From positions 1,139,501-1,203,500 of the forward strand of contig NZ_AYTM02000002.1 of assembly GCF_000507185.2 (NCBI RefSeq): a stretch of 64,000 bases of DNA, written 5' to 3'. Below the pieces are notes generated by a model that was given only the letters and a program-made list of their open reading frames with translations, had not been told where the DNA came from and made no database searches. How positions within the stretch are numbered: the stretch's first letter is position 1; the number at the start of each line of letters is the position of its first letter. This DNA comes from Pseudomonas syringae KCTC 12500. GTDB lineage: Bacteria; Pseudomonadota; Gammaproteobacteria; Pseudomonadales; Pseudomonadaceae. Positions 36,376-45,204 of this stretch are shown here, piece after piece. Made by a program: the position numbers and the translations under genes.

Positions 36376-36708
36376 TTGGACACCGAAAACAAAGCACGCG
36401 CTTTCAACCCCGTTCCCCTGATCCTTATCAGCCTGGGGATCTGGCTGCCGATCATCGGCACCCTGCTGAGCTCCTACCTGTCACAGGATCCCGCGACCCC
36501 TTCCGGGCCAATGGCCTTCGGTGGCGCGGTGGTTCTGCTCGCGCAGGTGGAGATCTTCGCCATCATCTTTCTGCTGGTTTATGCGTTCGCCGTAAAACCG
36601 TGGAGACTCTCCACAACCCTACGCACGGTGTTCTCGATCAATGCAGTCGCCGCCGTCGTCGCGGCAATCGGCATTATCGTTACGCTGGCCAATATAAGCC
36701 TGCAGTAA
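36376..36708 (+). CDS. Hypothetical membrane protein
   Basis: 110-residue protein with three predicted transmembrane segments (NPVPLILISLGIWLPIIGTLL, AVVLLAQVEIFAIIFLLVYAFAV and the C-terminal hydrophobic tract). No recognised family. TTG start at 36376 with AAGGAA five bases upstream. It probably belongs to the ampG transcript and ends at a strong terminator, which is also the left edge of the VgrG island. Confidence 0.7.
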   Translation: MDTENKARAFNPVPLILISLGIWLPIIGTLLSSYLSQDPATPSGPMAFGGAVVLLAQVEIFAIIFLLVYAFAVKPWRLSTTLRTVFSINAVAAVVAAIGIIVTLANISLQ

Positions 36709-36715
36709 TCGCCGA

Positions 36716-36754
36716 CTAAAAAAGCCCTGACGCTCACGCGCCAGGGCTTTTTTC
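36716..36754. terminator. Terminator at the left edge of the VgrG island
   Basis: Hairpin AAAAAAGCCCTG / CAGGGCTTTTTT with inner stem CGC/GCG and loop TCAC, bidirectional by its A/T runs. A closely similar hairpin lies at 45845-45879 on the other side of the island. Confidence 0.85.
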
Positions 36755-37022
36755 ATATAGCGCGCGCCCTCCCCTTACAGTCTTTCCTCCTGGCGTCTCT
36801 CATTACGCCGTAAGAAACGCACTACAGCTTCTTATGAATTGGCCGACGACACTGCTAGCCATTCTTCACTACCTCACTGCAGCATCAAGAGTAATGTCGC
36901 TCAGTAATGGCCCTTTGCAATTTAACTGTGTGCCCCCGGAAACAAGTCTATAGACTCACCCACCTCTCTATATCAACACTCTCGCCCGGAACGAGCGGCT
37001 GGTTTTATATAACGGAGCAACA
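36755..37022 (+). promoter_or_regulatory. vgrG upstream region
   Basis: A 268-bp AT-richer gap between the island-edge terminator and vgrG. GGAG five bases before the ATG is the ribosome-binding site. No clear sigma-70 or sigma-54 promoter or operator stands out, and no small gene was seen. Confidence 0.3.
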
Positions 37023-39584
37023 ATGTTAAAGGATCTAACGGCGCTGTTTGCGCCACAAAACCGTCGCCTGATCAAGCTGACGACCGTTGCCCGTGACGAA
37101 CAGGAACTCCTGCTGGAACGTTTTTCCGGTACTGAAAGCCTGTCCGAGCTGTTCAGCTTCGAGTTGTCGATGATCAGCCGCGATGCCGGTCTGGAGCTCA
37201 AATCGCAGATCGGCCAGCCTGCACAACTGGCAATAGAACTGGCCACCGGCGAGTCGCGCTTCATCAATGGCTATATCAGTGCCTTCAGCCTGGAAGGCAG
37301 CGACGGCGGTCTGGCACGTTACAGCGCCACACTGAGCCCCTGGCTGTGGATGCTCTCGCGGCGCGTCGACTCGCGGATATTTCAGGAACAGACCATCGAA
37401 GCCGTTATCCGAACGGTATTTGCGGCCTATGGTGCGTTGCCCGATTTCGAGTTTCAACTCAGCCAGCCACTCAAGACGCACAGTTACATCACCCAGTACC
37501 GTGAAAGCGATCTGACCTTTGTATTGCGCTTGCTGGAACACGAAGGGCTGTTCTTCTATTTCGATCACAATCAGGAAAAGCACACGCTGATCATTCTTGA
37601 TCACTCGCGCGACCTCTCGCCCCTGCCGCAACAGCCCACCATTCGTTATCACAGTGCATCCGTTACCGAGACAGCGGATTCGATTACCGAATGGCGCAGC
37701 CATCGACGCCTGCAGTCGGGGCGCATGTCCATTCAGACTTTCGATTACAAGCAGCCGCGCAATTCGCTGCCGGTTGGCATGCCGAGCCTCAATGAGCAGG
37801 GCAACGTCGATTCGTATGAAGTGTATGACGTGCTCGATCACTACAGCCACGGCACCTTCAATGACGGAGAACGCCTGGTACGTCAGCGTCTGGAGGCCAT
37901 TGAAGTTCAGGGCAAGACATTCACCGGCAACAGTAACTGCCGCGCCATGTACCCCGGCCACACCTTTGAGCTGACCCAGCATTTTGATCATGACCGCGGC
38001 TCTGCTGAAGATCGCAGTTTTCTACTGATAACGGTCAAGCATGAGGGCAGCAACAATTACCTGTCGGACGAAGGCGCGGGCTACACGAACGAGTTCGTGT
38101 GCATTCGCCACAAGATTCCCTACCGTCATCCGATCACCGTCCCGCGCCCAAGCATTAACGGCCCGCTGAGCGCCATCGTGGTCGGGCCGGAAGGTGAGGA
38201 AGTGTTCACGGATGAGCTGGCGCGGATACAGGTCAGGTTCCACTGGCAGCGCGGCGACAGCCTGCCGCAGGGCACCACCTGGTTAAGGGTGGCGATGCCC
38301 AGTGCCGGCAGCGGCTTCGGGCATCAGTTCATGCCACGCATCGGCCAGGAAGTGTTGGTGACGTTTCTGGCAGGCGATATCGACCGGCCTCTGGTGACGT
38401 CGGTGCTCTACAACAACATTAATCTGCCGCCACGCTTCAGCAAGGCCTCGGGGCTGCCCGGTAACCGCACACTGTCGGGGATCCGCACCCAGGAACACAA
38501 AGGCAGCGGCTTCAACGAACTGCTGTTCGATGACACGCCAGGCTCACTGCGCGCACGCATGGGCACGACCCATCAGGCCACCGCCCTCAACCTGGGCAAA
38601 CTGACCGACCCGCGCACTGACGGCACCGCCCAGCCACGCGGCAACGGCGCAGAACTGCGCACCGATGCCGCCATCGCCCTGCGTGCCGCGCAAGGCATGT
38701 TGCTGACCACCTACGCGCGTACCGACGCAAAAGGCTCACAGCTGGATCGCGAAGAGCTGCTCAAACTGCTGGCCGAGTGCGGCGAGCTGTTCAAATCCCT
38801 CGGCGAAACCGCAGCCGCACGTGGCGGACAGGCGGTGGATGTCAAAGGCATAGAAGCCTTGCGCCAGTCGCTCGACCAATGGCCCGCGCCGAATAATAAC
38901 GGCCTGGGCGACCCGGTACTGGCCATGACCGCAGCAGCAGGCATCGCCAGCGCCACACCACGCTCGCAGGCTCACTATGCCGGTGAAAATCACGACACCA
39001 CCGCGCAGGACAACCTGCAATTGACCAGCGGCGCGGCCATGCACCTGCAAGCGGGCAAAGGGCTGTCAGCTTTCGCCCAGGACGCAGGCATCAGCGCTAT
39101 CGCCAACCGCGGCAAAGTGCTGGTGCAAGCGCAGGAAGACGACATCGCCCTCAATGCCCAGAAAAACCTGCACGTCTCCGCAGTAGAAGGCGAAGTGGTC
39201 ATCACCGCGCCGACCATCCGCCTGGTCGCCGATGACGGCAGTTACATCAAGATTGGCGGCGGCGTCGAGATCGGCTCACAGGGCAAAGTCACTGTGCACG
39301 CCAGCGAACACGACTGGATCAGCCCCAAGACCGACAGCGCTGCGATCCCCTCTTTCGGCCGCGACCCCGCCGCCCAGCAGGTCATCTTTCACTACCCCGG
39401 GCACAGCGAACAAAGCCCGCGGGCAGCAGCGGATCACTCGTATGAAATCAAACTGGAAGATGGCAGCCTGGTGAAAGGAATGACGAACGCAGACGGACTG
39501 ACCGAGCGCGTGGAACGCGAAATGATGCATCAGGCACAGGTATCGGCATTACGCAGCGGCACACCGAAAGGAGGTGCGCAATGA
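37023..39584 (+). CDS. vgrG: T6SS spike protein VgrG
   Basis: 853-residue VgrG. Order: gp27-like domain (about 20-390, with SESDLTF-like YRESDLTFVLRLLEHEGLFFYF), gp5 OB-fold (around 400-470, DELARIQVRFHWQRGD, TWLRVAMPSAG), DUF2345/beta-helix needle (about 490-790) and a C-terminal extension of about 60 residues (YEIKLEDGSLVKGMTNADGL) that may be a carboxypeptidase-like/transthyretin cargo-binding fold. The trimeric spike punctures target cells and carries effectors. It overlaps the next gene by ATGA (39581-39584), the start of a coupled operon. Confidence 0.93.
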   Translation: MLKDLTALFAPQNRRLIKLTTVARDEQELLLERFSGTESLSELFSFELSMISRDAGLELKSQIGQPAQLAIELATGESRFINGYISAFSLEGSDGGLARYSATLSPWLWMLSRRVDSRIFQEQTIEAVIRTVFAAYGALPDFEFQLSQPLKTHSYITQYRESDLTFVLRLLEHEGLFFYFDHNQEKHTLIILDHSRDLSPLPQQPTIRYHSASVTETADSITEWRSHRRLQSGRMSIQTFDYKQPRNSLPVGMPSLNEQGNVDSYEVYDVLDHYSHGTFNDGERLVRQRLEAIEVQGKTFTGNSNCRAMYPGHTFELTQHFDHDRGSAEDRSFLLITVKHEGSNNYLSDEGAGYTNEFVCIRHKIPYRHPITVPRPSINGPLSAIVVGPEGEEVFTDELARIQVRFHWQRGDSLPQGTTWLRVAMPSAGSGFGHQFMPRIGQEVLVTFLAGDIDRPLVTSVLYNNINLPPRFSKASGLPGNRTLSGIRTQEHKGSGFNELLFDDTPGSLRARMGTTHQATALNLGKLTDPRTDGTAQPRGNGAELRTDAAIALRAAQGMLLTTYARTDAKGSQLDREELLKLLAECGELFKSLGETAAARGGQAVDVKGIEALRQSLDQWPAPNNNGLGDPVLAMTAAAGIASATPRSQAHYAGENHDTTAQDNLQLTSGAAMHLQAGKGLSAFAQDAGISAIANRGKVLVQAQEDDIALNAQKNLHVSAVEGEVVITAPTIRLVADDGSYIKIGGGVEIGSQGKVTVHASEHDWISPKTDSAAIPSFGRDPAAQQVIFHYPGHSEQSPRAAADHSYEIKLEDGSLVKGMTNADGLTERVEREMMHQAQVSALRSGTPKGGAQ

Positions 39585-41623
39585 ACGGCGCCGATGAATA
39601 CGCCGTTGCCCAAGGCAACACACGGCTGATCCCCAACCTCAACACCACCTGCAAAATGGAAGTGCCCGGCGATTTGCCAGGCGTAGTGATCTTTCTGCAC
39701 GGTGTGAATGACCCGGGGGCTTCTTATGAGTCGGTGGAGACGGGGTTGTGTCAGGGGGTTAATGAGCGGCTGGATCGGCCGGATCTGGTGGCTGGAAGGT
39801 ATGGGTATGAGTACGGAAAGTTAAGAAAGCTACCATCTAAAGATGTGCAGGACGATCAGAAGGGCATCCTGGACGATCCCGACACCTATCTTTATCAACG
39901 CGACACCAAGGATCCGAAAACCCGTAGCCTGCTCATTCCCTTTTATTGGGGATATAGGGCTGACCCCAGCGAAATCAGTCGAGACAAGAACAACAACCCC
40001 ACCAAACTGCGCGACCAGTATCAGGACATACAGGGCAATCGCCTGGATCGGCATTTTGGCAAGGCCGGTGGTTATTTTGTCAATGCCACCAATAACCTGC
40101 TGGAAATGTATGACAAGGGCCTGCCACTCACCATGCGCCTTAAGATTGCCCGAAAGATGCTCCCCAACACCCATTTTCTGGGGGATAACCCACATCGACG
40201 TTATTACGTGCTGGCTGCTCACCGGCTCGCGATGATGGTCAAGGAGATACGCAGGGTGTCTCCCGACGAAACCATCACGATCATGGCGCATAGCCAAGGC
40301 ACGTTGATTACCCTGCTGGCGCAAGCACTGTTGGTGGACGGTGGACATCGTTGCGCGGACACGATAATCATGGTGGACACGCCCTACTGCCTGTTCCCGG
40401 AAGTCACCCCCAAAGATCAAGACACGCTATCCACACTGACCCGCATCGTGGCGCAAGTGACTCAGGCACCCCACACCCAACCGCCGCTGTCGGACTTGCG
40501 CAACCCTGCAACCTACTGCGGACGCAGCGGCCCGCAGTGGTCACCTACACAAGGTTCGCGCAAGGACAGTGTCGGTAACATGACGGTATTTCCCGAGCGT
40601 GATAACCGCGGCAAGGTGTACCTGTATTTCTGCCCGGACGACACCACAGTCGCACTGGATGACGTGAGAGGCATCGGCACTTACGGGGTGTGGGAAACCC
40701 ATGGCAAAGACAGTACTCGCAACCCTATGGCTGAATTGAAGGCCGTACGCTTTTTTCAGCGCATGTGGACCAAACGCTACCGTGACGGATCACCGGTCAT
40801 GGTCGGAAAGCCTCCAGGTTATGAGCTGTTACGCGCCAAAAACGAATCTCGTTATCCAGGTGGCGGTTTTTTCACAGGGCTCATTTCGAAAGGCCCTATA
40901 GAAGAAGGGCATAAGATCCTGATCAACGCTGAACAACTGTACCCGCCCCACGCCCCCGCTATGTTTGGCGGAGAGGAGGAGAACTTCAGGGGCGATGAGA
41001 CCAAATCGGGTCTCGACAGACCGGACGATGCCAACAAAGCCTCTGCCGTGGGCAATCCAAGAGCCAAGTTCAACTGGCGTTACGTTCGCAGCCACACGGG
41101 ATCGATAGATCTGGAGCGTGAGTTAGCCCAATGGAATCTGGGCAAAGCACCAAGTGAACAAACCCGCATCATGCGTAAACAACGAGTGACAGGCGACGGC
41201 GCGCCCAAACCCACGGATCGTTACGACATACTACGAGAAGAAACACCGGACGAAATACGTGAATTCATGGATAAAAGCACAGACGTGCTGGCCGAAAATA
41301 GCTATCACTCGGGCCTGTTGCGCAGTCCGGAAAACCAACGCTGGGTCACGGCGATGGATATTGCGATTGGTCAGGCAAAATGTCTGGACGATCCGGTAAT
41401 GCGTGATGTGCTGGTGGCGATTGCAGATTGGAAGATGGATAAAAAGCAGTTTGCTAAAACGACTGAGTTACCTGGCTGGGAAAGGATTAGCGAGGAATCG
41501 CAGGAATTGGTTAGCGCAAGCCATCTTTATTACGAAGAAGGAGAGTTTCCTTCCGACGATCTAGTCACGCTGACACCGCCGCCTTTGCTTCAAGGCACCC
41601 AGCAACCGAGGGGTGTCAAGTGA
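39581..41623 (+). CDS. tle3: Tle3-type T6SS lipase effector
   Basis: 680-residue alpha/beta hydrolase with no signal peptide. Oxyanion region IFLHGVNDPGA is near residue 35-45, and the nucleophile Ser238 lies in AHSQGT, a variant of GxSxG with Ala for the first Gly. The long C-terminal region and overall length fit the DUF3274 Tle3 family, which is toxic in the periplasm of target bacteria. Between vgrG and a DUF2875 gene it matches the known P. aeruginosa VgrG2b-Tle3-Tla3 arrangement. Start and stop overlap neighbours by 4 bp each. Its 5' codon usage (runs of G-ending codons around 39720-39800) differs from neighbours. Confidence 0.85.
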   Translation: MNGADEYAVAQGNTRLIPNLNTTCKMEVPGDLPGVVIFLHGVNDPGASYESVETGLCQGVNERLDRPDLVAGRYGYEYGKLRKLPSKDVQDDQKGILDDPDTYLYQRDTKDPKTRSLLIPFYWGYRADPSEISRDKNNNPTKLRDQYQDIQGNRLDRHFGKAGGYFVNATNNLLEMYDKGLPLTMRLKIARKMLPNTHFLGDNPHRRYYVLAAHRLAMMVKEIRRVSPDETITIMAHSQGTLITLLAQALLVDGGHRCADTIIMVDTPYCLFPEVTPKDQDTLSTLTRIVAQVTQAPHTQPPLSDLRNPATYCGRSGPQWSPTQGSRKDSVGNMTVFPERDNRGKVYLYFCPDDTTVALDDVRGIGTYGVWETHGKDSTRNPMAELKAVRFFQRMWTKRYRDGSPVMVGKPPGYELLRAKNESRYPGGGFFTGLISKGPIEEGHKILINAEQLYPPHAPAMFGGEEENFRGDETKSGLDRPDDANKASAVGNPRAKFNWRYVRSHTGSIDLERELAQWNLGKAPSEQTRIMRKQRVTGDGAPKPTDRYDILREETPDEIREFMDKSTDVLAENSYHSGLLRSPENQRWVTAMDIAIGQAKCLDDPVMRDVLVAIADWKMDKKQFAKTTELPGWERISEESQELVSASHLYYEEGEFPSDDLVTLTPPPLLQGTQQPRGVK

Positions 41624-43308
41624 GTGACCCTTTAAAGAAAAAATCACTTCGTCCGAAGCTAAAAGCTTACCTATGGATCATAGGGATTTTGCTTGTTCTG
41701 TGGCTCGGATTTGTCTTTCTTGTATACCTAAAAGCACAGGAAACCAACATGGAACTACGTGACATAAACTCCGTAACGCGCTGGGGTATTGCAGGAATTT
41801 TAGGTGCCGTCTTACTAGCATACAGCGGGCATTGGTGGGGAAACGCTGTTGCTCATGAAAAAACTGAGCTGGCGGCTTATAAATCCAATGTGGCAGCACA
41901 AGTCTCAGAGCAGCAGGCAACACAAAAACGAACATCTGCGTTGGAAATTCGAGGGGTGGGAATCGCTGTAGGTGGATGGCACCAATCATCCATATGGCGA
42001 AAAGTTCAAGAAAAGAGAAATAACTTTATTTCAATATACTCCCAGAACCCTGAGGACTATACCGACTCTTTGCTCTCCCGAGAGAATACCCAAAAAATTA
42101 ATACCCGTGCAGCATTCAAACACTCTGCTGGAGAGTCTGTCTCTTATTGGCCAATACCCACTTTTGCGCTGGGGCCTCCCAATCCTTACGAGAAGCCCTA
42201 CCGTGCCGCAGATCTGATCAACTTTGGCCGGAATCAAGCAACACTAGGCGTCACCCAGCTTCTCTGGCAAAACGATGAAAACACTAGCCAAGCACAAAGC
42301 ATGATAGAACGGCTGTTTCAGTTTTTTGAAGACAATCAGAAAGTTCCGCAAGCACTGATTGCAAGCGAGGACGGGGACGTTACGCGAGATATTTATCGTA
42401 AACGCGGCACGCCCGGCCTCCAAAATGCGCAAGTCGTACCGACTATTTTCGAAAGCATGACAGGCCTGCTGATTACTCGCTCGGACCGGGTGGATCGCTA
42501 CGTTCGTCCTTATGCGACTAACGACGCAGAAGACAACCAGAACAAAGATACCGATCTGGGCAAGCTTTGGGCTTTCTACTGGGAGCAGCCGCGTAAATTC
42601 AGAAAAGTCTATGAGGATGCGCAGAAGACCAAAGGAATTAAAGATCCATTAGGCCCAGGCACCATATCCACTACCTACTGGCAATCCCAACTCCCCACCC
42701 TTTGGAAAACCATCAGCAACCGTGGTCCCGGCAACTTCGAGCCTTCCCCTTGGCTGCCGATCCGCTGGGGGCAGCATCAGGTCAAGGAGTTCGACGCCGC
42801 TCCAGTGCTCGGCTATCTGCATCGCCCGATCAAGGCGCCCATGCAGGATGAAAACGGCAAGCGCCTGAAACCGGCCTTGCAAGCCAAAGCGCTGCAAGCC
42901 GCTTGGGTGCAGGCGCTGGACACACTGCCCGAAGATCAGAAGCCTGTGCGGGTGTTCTACGACAGCACCAACAACCCGGAAGCCGAAATTGCCCTGAACA
43001 ACGCCCTGCACGACCTGAACAAGGACGGCCACGGTCTTGAACTCGGCAATGTCGAAGAGGGCTACGACATCGGTCGTCGTCTGGGCAATACCGGGGTCAG
43101 TGGTGCGCTGGTCGAGATCAATCTGGCGACCATCGCCAGTTACAAGGATGGCGGCGTCAGCGCCGTGGTCTACGCCGGCACCGATGGCAGCCTGACCGTA
43201 CAAATGGTCCGTCCGCCCGATGAAGCCCGTAAAGCGAAGAACAGCCAGAACCGCGGCGCAGATCCGTTCACCTTCGGCTCGCCAACCGGCGGGGCACCTG
43301 CAGAGTGA
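41620..43308 (+). CDS. tla3: DUF2875 / Tla3-type T6SS adaptor, copy 1
   Basis: 562-residue DUF2875 protein. Two transmembrane segments near the N-terminus (about 16-37 and 51-70, the second WGIAGILGAVLLAYSGHWWG) precede a large soluble region. In P. aeruginosa the DUF2875 protein Tla3 escorts Tle3 to VgrG2b; by context this should do the same. GTG start overlaps the tle3 stop (GTGA, 41620-41623), and the stop overlaps the PAAR start by the same 4-bp pattern. The 3' 593 bp recur almost unchanged in copy 2, while the 5' half is lower in GC. Confidence 0.82.
   Translation: MSDPLKKKSLRPKLKAYLWIIGILLVLWLGFVFLVYLKAQETNMELRDINSVTRWGIAGILGAVLLAYSGHWWGNAVAHEKTELAAYKSNVAAQVSEQQATQKRTSALEIRGVGIAVGGWHQSSIWRKVQEKRNNFISIYSQNPEDYTDSLLSRENTQKINTRAAFKHSAGESVSYWPIPTFALGPPNPYEKPYRAADLINFGRNQATLGVTQLLWQNDENTSQAQSMIERLFQFFEDNQKVPQALIASEDGDVTRDIYRKRGTPGLQNAQVVPTIFESMTGLLITRSDRVDRYVRPYATNDAEDNQNKDTDLGKLWAFYWEQPRKFRKVYEDAQKTKGIKDPLGPGTISTTYWQSQLPTLWKTISNRGPGNFEPSPWLPIRWGQHQVKEFDAAPVLGYLHRPIKAPMQDENGKRLKPALQAKALQAAWVQALDTLPEDQKPVRVFYDSTNNPEAEIALNNALHDLNKDGHGLELGNVEEGYDIGRRLGNTGVSGALVEINLATIASYKDGGVSAVVYAGTDGSLTVQMVRPPDEARKAKNSQNRGADPFTFGSPTGGAPAE
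42691..43283 (+). repeat. 593-bp direct repeat, unit 1
   Basis: The last third of DUF2875 copy 1. It matches 44568-45160 at constant offset 1877 with no indels and only scattered, mostly silent, differences, whereas sequence upstream is clearly diverged. Confidence 0.85.
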
Positions 43309-43574
43309 GTTATCCGGTCTGCCTGGGCGACGCCACCAGCAGTGGTGGCCGAGTGGTGTCCTGCCAACTGGCAGGCACCCACACCCTCAACCGCAAGCCT
43401 CCGGCCGTGCTGGGCGACAAAGCCACCTGCCCGCTTCACTCTGGTGAATTCGCTTTTATTGAAGGCCACCCCACCCGGAAGCTGAACGGTATCCCGGTGG
43501 TCCTGCACGGCCATCGACTCGCGTGCGGCTGCCAGGGCGTGGCCAGCCATGCCATGCATGTGCGAGTGGTTTAG
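43305..43574 (+). CDS. PAAR domain spike-tip protein
   Basis: 89-residue stand-alone PAAR-type protein that sharpens the VgrG trimer tip. Cys/His zinc-binding pattern: VLGDKATCPLHSG and HGHRLACGCQ. Small size means no fused toxin domain. GTG start within the stop of DUF2875 copy 1 (GTGA). It lies unusually between two DUF2875 paralogues. Confidence 0.88.
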   Translation: MSYPVCLGDATSSGGRVVSCQLAGTHTLNRKPPAVLGDKATCPLHSGEFAFIEGHPTRKLNGIPVVLHGHRLACGCQGVASHAMHVRVV

Positions 43575-43601
43575 GGGTTTTATTTGTGATCAGGCTATGC
43601 A

Positions 43602-45164
43602 ATGGAAGCACAGGAAAACCATATGGAATTGCGTAACATACATTCGGTGACCCGCTGGGGCATTGCAGGGATTTTAAGTGCGGTTCTGCTTAGCTACAGC
43701 GGTCATTGGTGGGGCAAGGCTGTTGCCAATGAAAAGCACGAACTGGCGGCTTATAGATCCGAGATTATTGCTAAAAATGCAGAACAACAGGCTGCGGAAG
43801 CACGAAAATACTCGCTAGAAATACGAGGCGTAGGCCTTGCAGTCAATGACTGGCATCAATCTTCTGTCTGGCGAGAAATTGCTAAAAAAAGCAACAATTC
43901 CTCATCGATATTTCCGTCGGACTCTAAAGCCTATAACCCATCCTTGAGCTCGCGAGAAACTACAGCGGATATTAATACTCGGGTGGCTTTTCAGCATTCC
44001 GCAGGAGAGTCAGTAGCCTATTGGCCAATTCCAGCCTTTGCTTTAGGCCCTCCGAACCCTTATGAAAAGCCCTACCGTGCAGCGAATCTGATCAACTCCG
44101 GCCGGAATGCAGCGACCTTAGGTGTCACCCAGCTTCTCTGGCAAAACGATGAGAGCACCAACTACGCACAAAGCATGATCGAGCGGCTGTTTCAGTTTTT
44201 TGAGGCTAATCCTAAAGTTCCGCAAGCACTGATCGCAAGCGAGGACGGGGACGTCACGCGAAACATATATCGCAAACGTGGCACTCCTGGCCTGCAGAAA
44301 AATACTCAAGTAGTACCAACGGTATTTGAAAGCATGACAGGCCTGCTGGTCACCCGTTCTGACAGGGTAGATCGCTATATTCGTCCCTATGCGACAAACG
44401 AGCCAGAGGACAACCAGAGCAAAGATACCGATCTAGGCAAGCTTTGGGCTTTCTACTGGGATCGGGACAAAGCATTTATGGACTGGTACGAAGCTGCCGA
44501 GAAAGCCAAGGGCGTTGAAACACCCTACGCCCCGGGCACCATGTCCACCGCCTACTGGCAAGCCCAACTCCCCACCCTCTGGAAAACCATCAGCAACCGT
44601 GGCCCTGGCAACTTCGAGCCCTCCCCTTGGCTGCCGATCCGTTGGGGTCAGCATCAGGTCAAGGAGTTCGACGCTGCGCCGGTGCTTGGCTACCTGCATC
44701 GCCCGATCAAGGCGCCCATGCAGGATGAAAACGGCAAGCGCCTGAAACCGGCCTTGCAAGCAAAAGCGCTGCAAGCCGCATGGGTGCAGGCGCTGGACAC
44801 GCTTCCCAACGGTCAGAAACCTGTGCGAGTGTTCTACGACAGCACCAACAACCCGGAAGCGGAAATCGCCCTGAACAACGCCCTGCACGACCTGAACAAG
44901 GACGGCCACGGTCTTGAGCTGGGCAATGTCGAAGAGGGCTACGACATCGGTCGTCGTCTGGGCAATACCGGGGTCAGCGGTGCGCTGGTCGAGATCAATC
45001 TTGCGACCATCGCCAGTTACAAGGATGGCGGCGTCAGTGCCGTGGTCTACGCCGGCACCGATGGCAGCCTGACCGTACAAATGGTCCGCCCGCCCGATGA
45101 AGCCCGTAAAGCGAAGAACAGTCAGAACCGTGGCGCAGATCCGTTTATCTTTGGTTCGCCTTAG
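43602..45164 (+). CDS. DUF2875 / Tla3-type protein, copy 2 (shorter N-terminus)
   Basis: 520-residue paralogue of copy 1. It starts MEAQENHMELRNIHSVTRWG, thus keeping the second hydrophobic segment (WGIAGILSAVLLSYSGHWWG) but lacking the first. Just upstream a TGA lies in frame, and the sequence resembling copy 1's first helix is out of frame. About 320 N-terminal residues are diverged (with one extra codon relative to copy 1), while the last ~195 are nearly identical. Ribosome-binding site is weak and could be replaced by ATG 43623. It may be a functional second adaptor or a decaying copy. Confidence 0.8.
   Translation: MEAQENHMELRNIHSVTRWGIAGILSAVLLSYSGHWWGKAVANEKHELAAYRSEIIAKNAEQQAAEARKYSLEIRGVGLAVNDWHQSSVWREIAKKSNNSSSIFPSDSKAYNPSLSSRETTADINTRVAFQHSAGESVAYWPIPAFALGPPNPYEKPYRAANLINSGRNAATLGVTQLLWQNDESTNYAQSMIERLFQFFEANPKVPQALIASEDGDVTRNIYRKRGTPGLQKNTQVVPTVFESMTGLLVTRSDRVDRYIRPYATNEPEDNQSKDTDLGKLWAFYWDRDKAFMDWYEAAEKAKGVETPYAPGTMSTAYWQAQLPTLWKTISNRGPGNFEPSPWLPIRWGQHQVKEFDAAPVLGYLHRPIKAPMQDENGKRLKPALQAKALQAAWVQALDTLPNGQKPVRVFYDSTNNPEAEIALNNALHDLNKDGHGLELGNVEEGYDIGRRLGNTGVSGALVEINLATIASYKDGGVSAVVYAGTDGSLTVQMVRPPDEARKAKNSQNRGADPFIFGSP
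44568..45160 (+). repeat. 593-bp direct repeat, unit 2
   Basis: Last third of DUF2875 copy 2; partner of 42691-43283. Same length, no indels. Few amino-acid changes, for example EDQKP versus NGQKP and DPFTF versus DPFIF. Confidence 0.85.
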
Positions 45165-45204
45165 CGGTCACTAAACACTCTCAACCGTAAACAAGGAAGA
45201 AAAT

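Noticed and set aside
41620..45164. DUF2875 proteins as the Tle3 immunity proteins
   Set aside because: They are large and linked in known systems to effector loading rather than protection. Immunity proteins of this class are expected to be small and exported.
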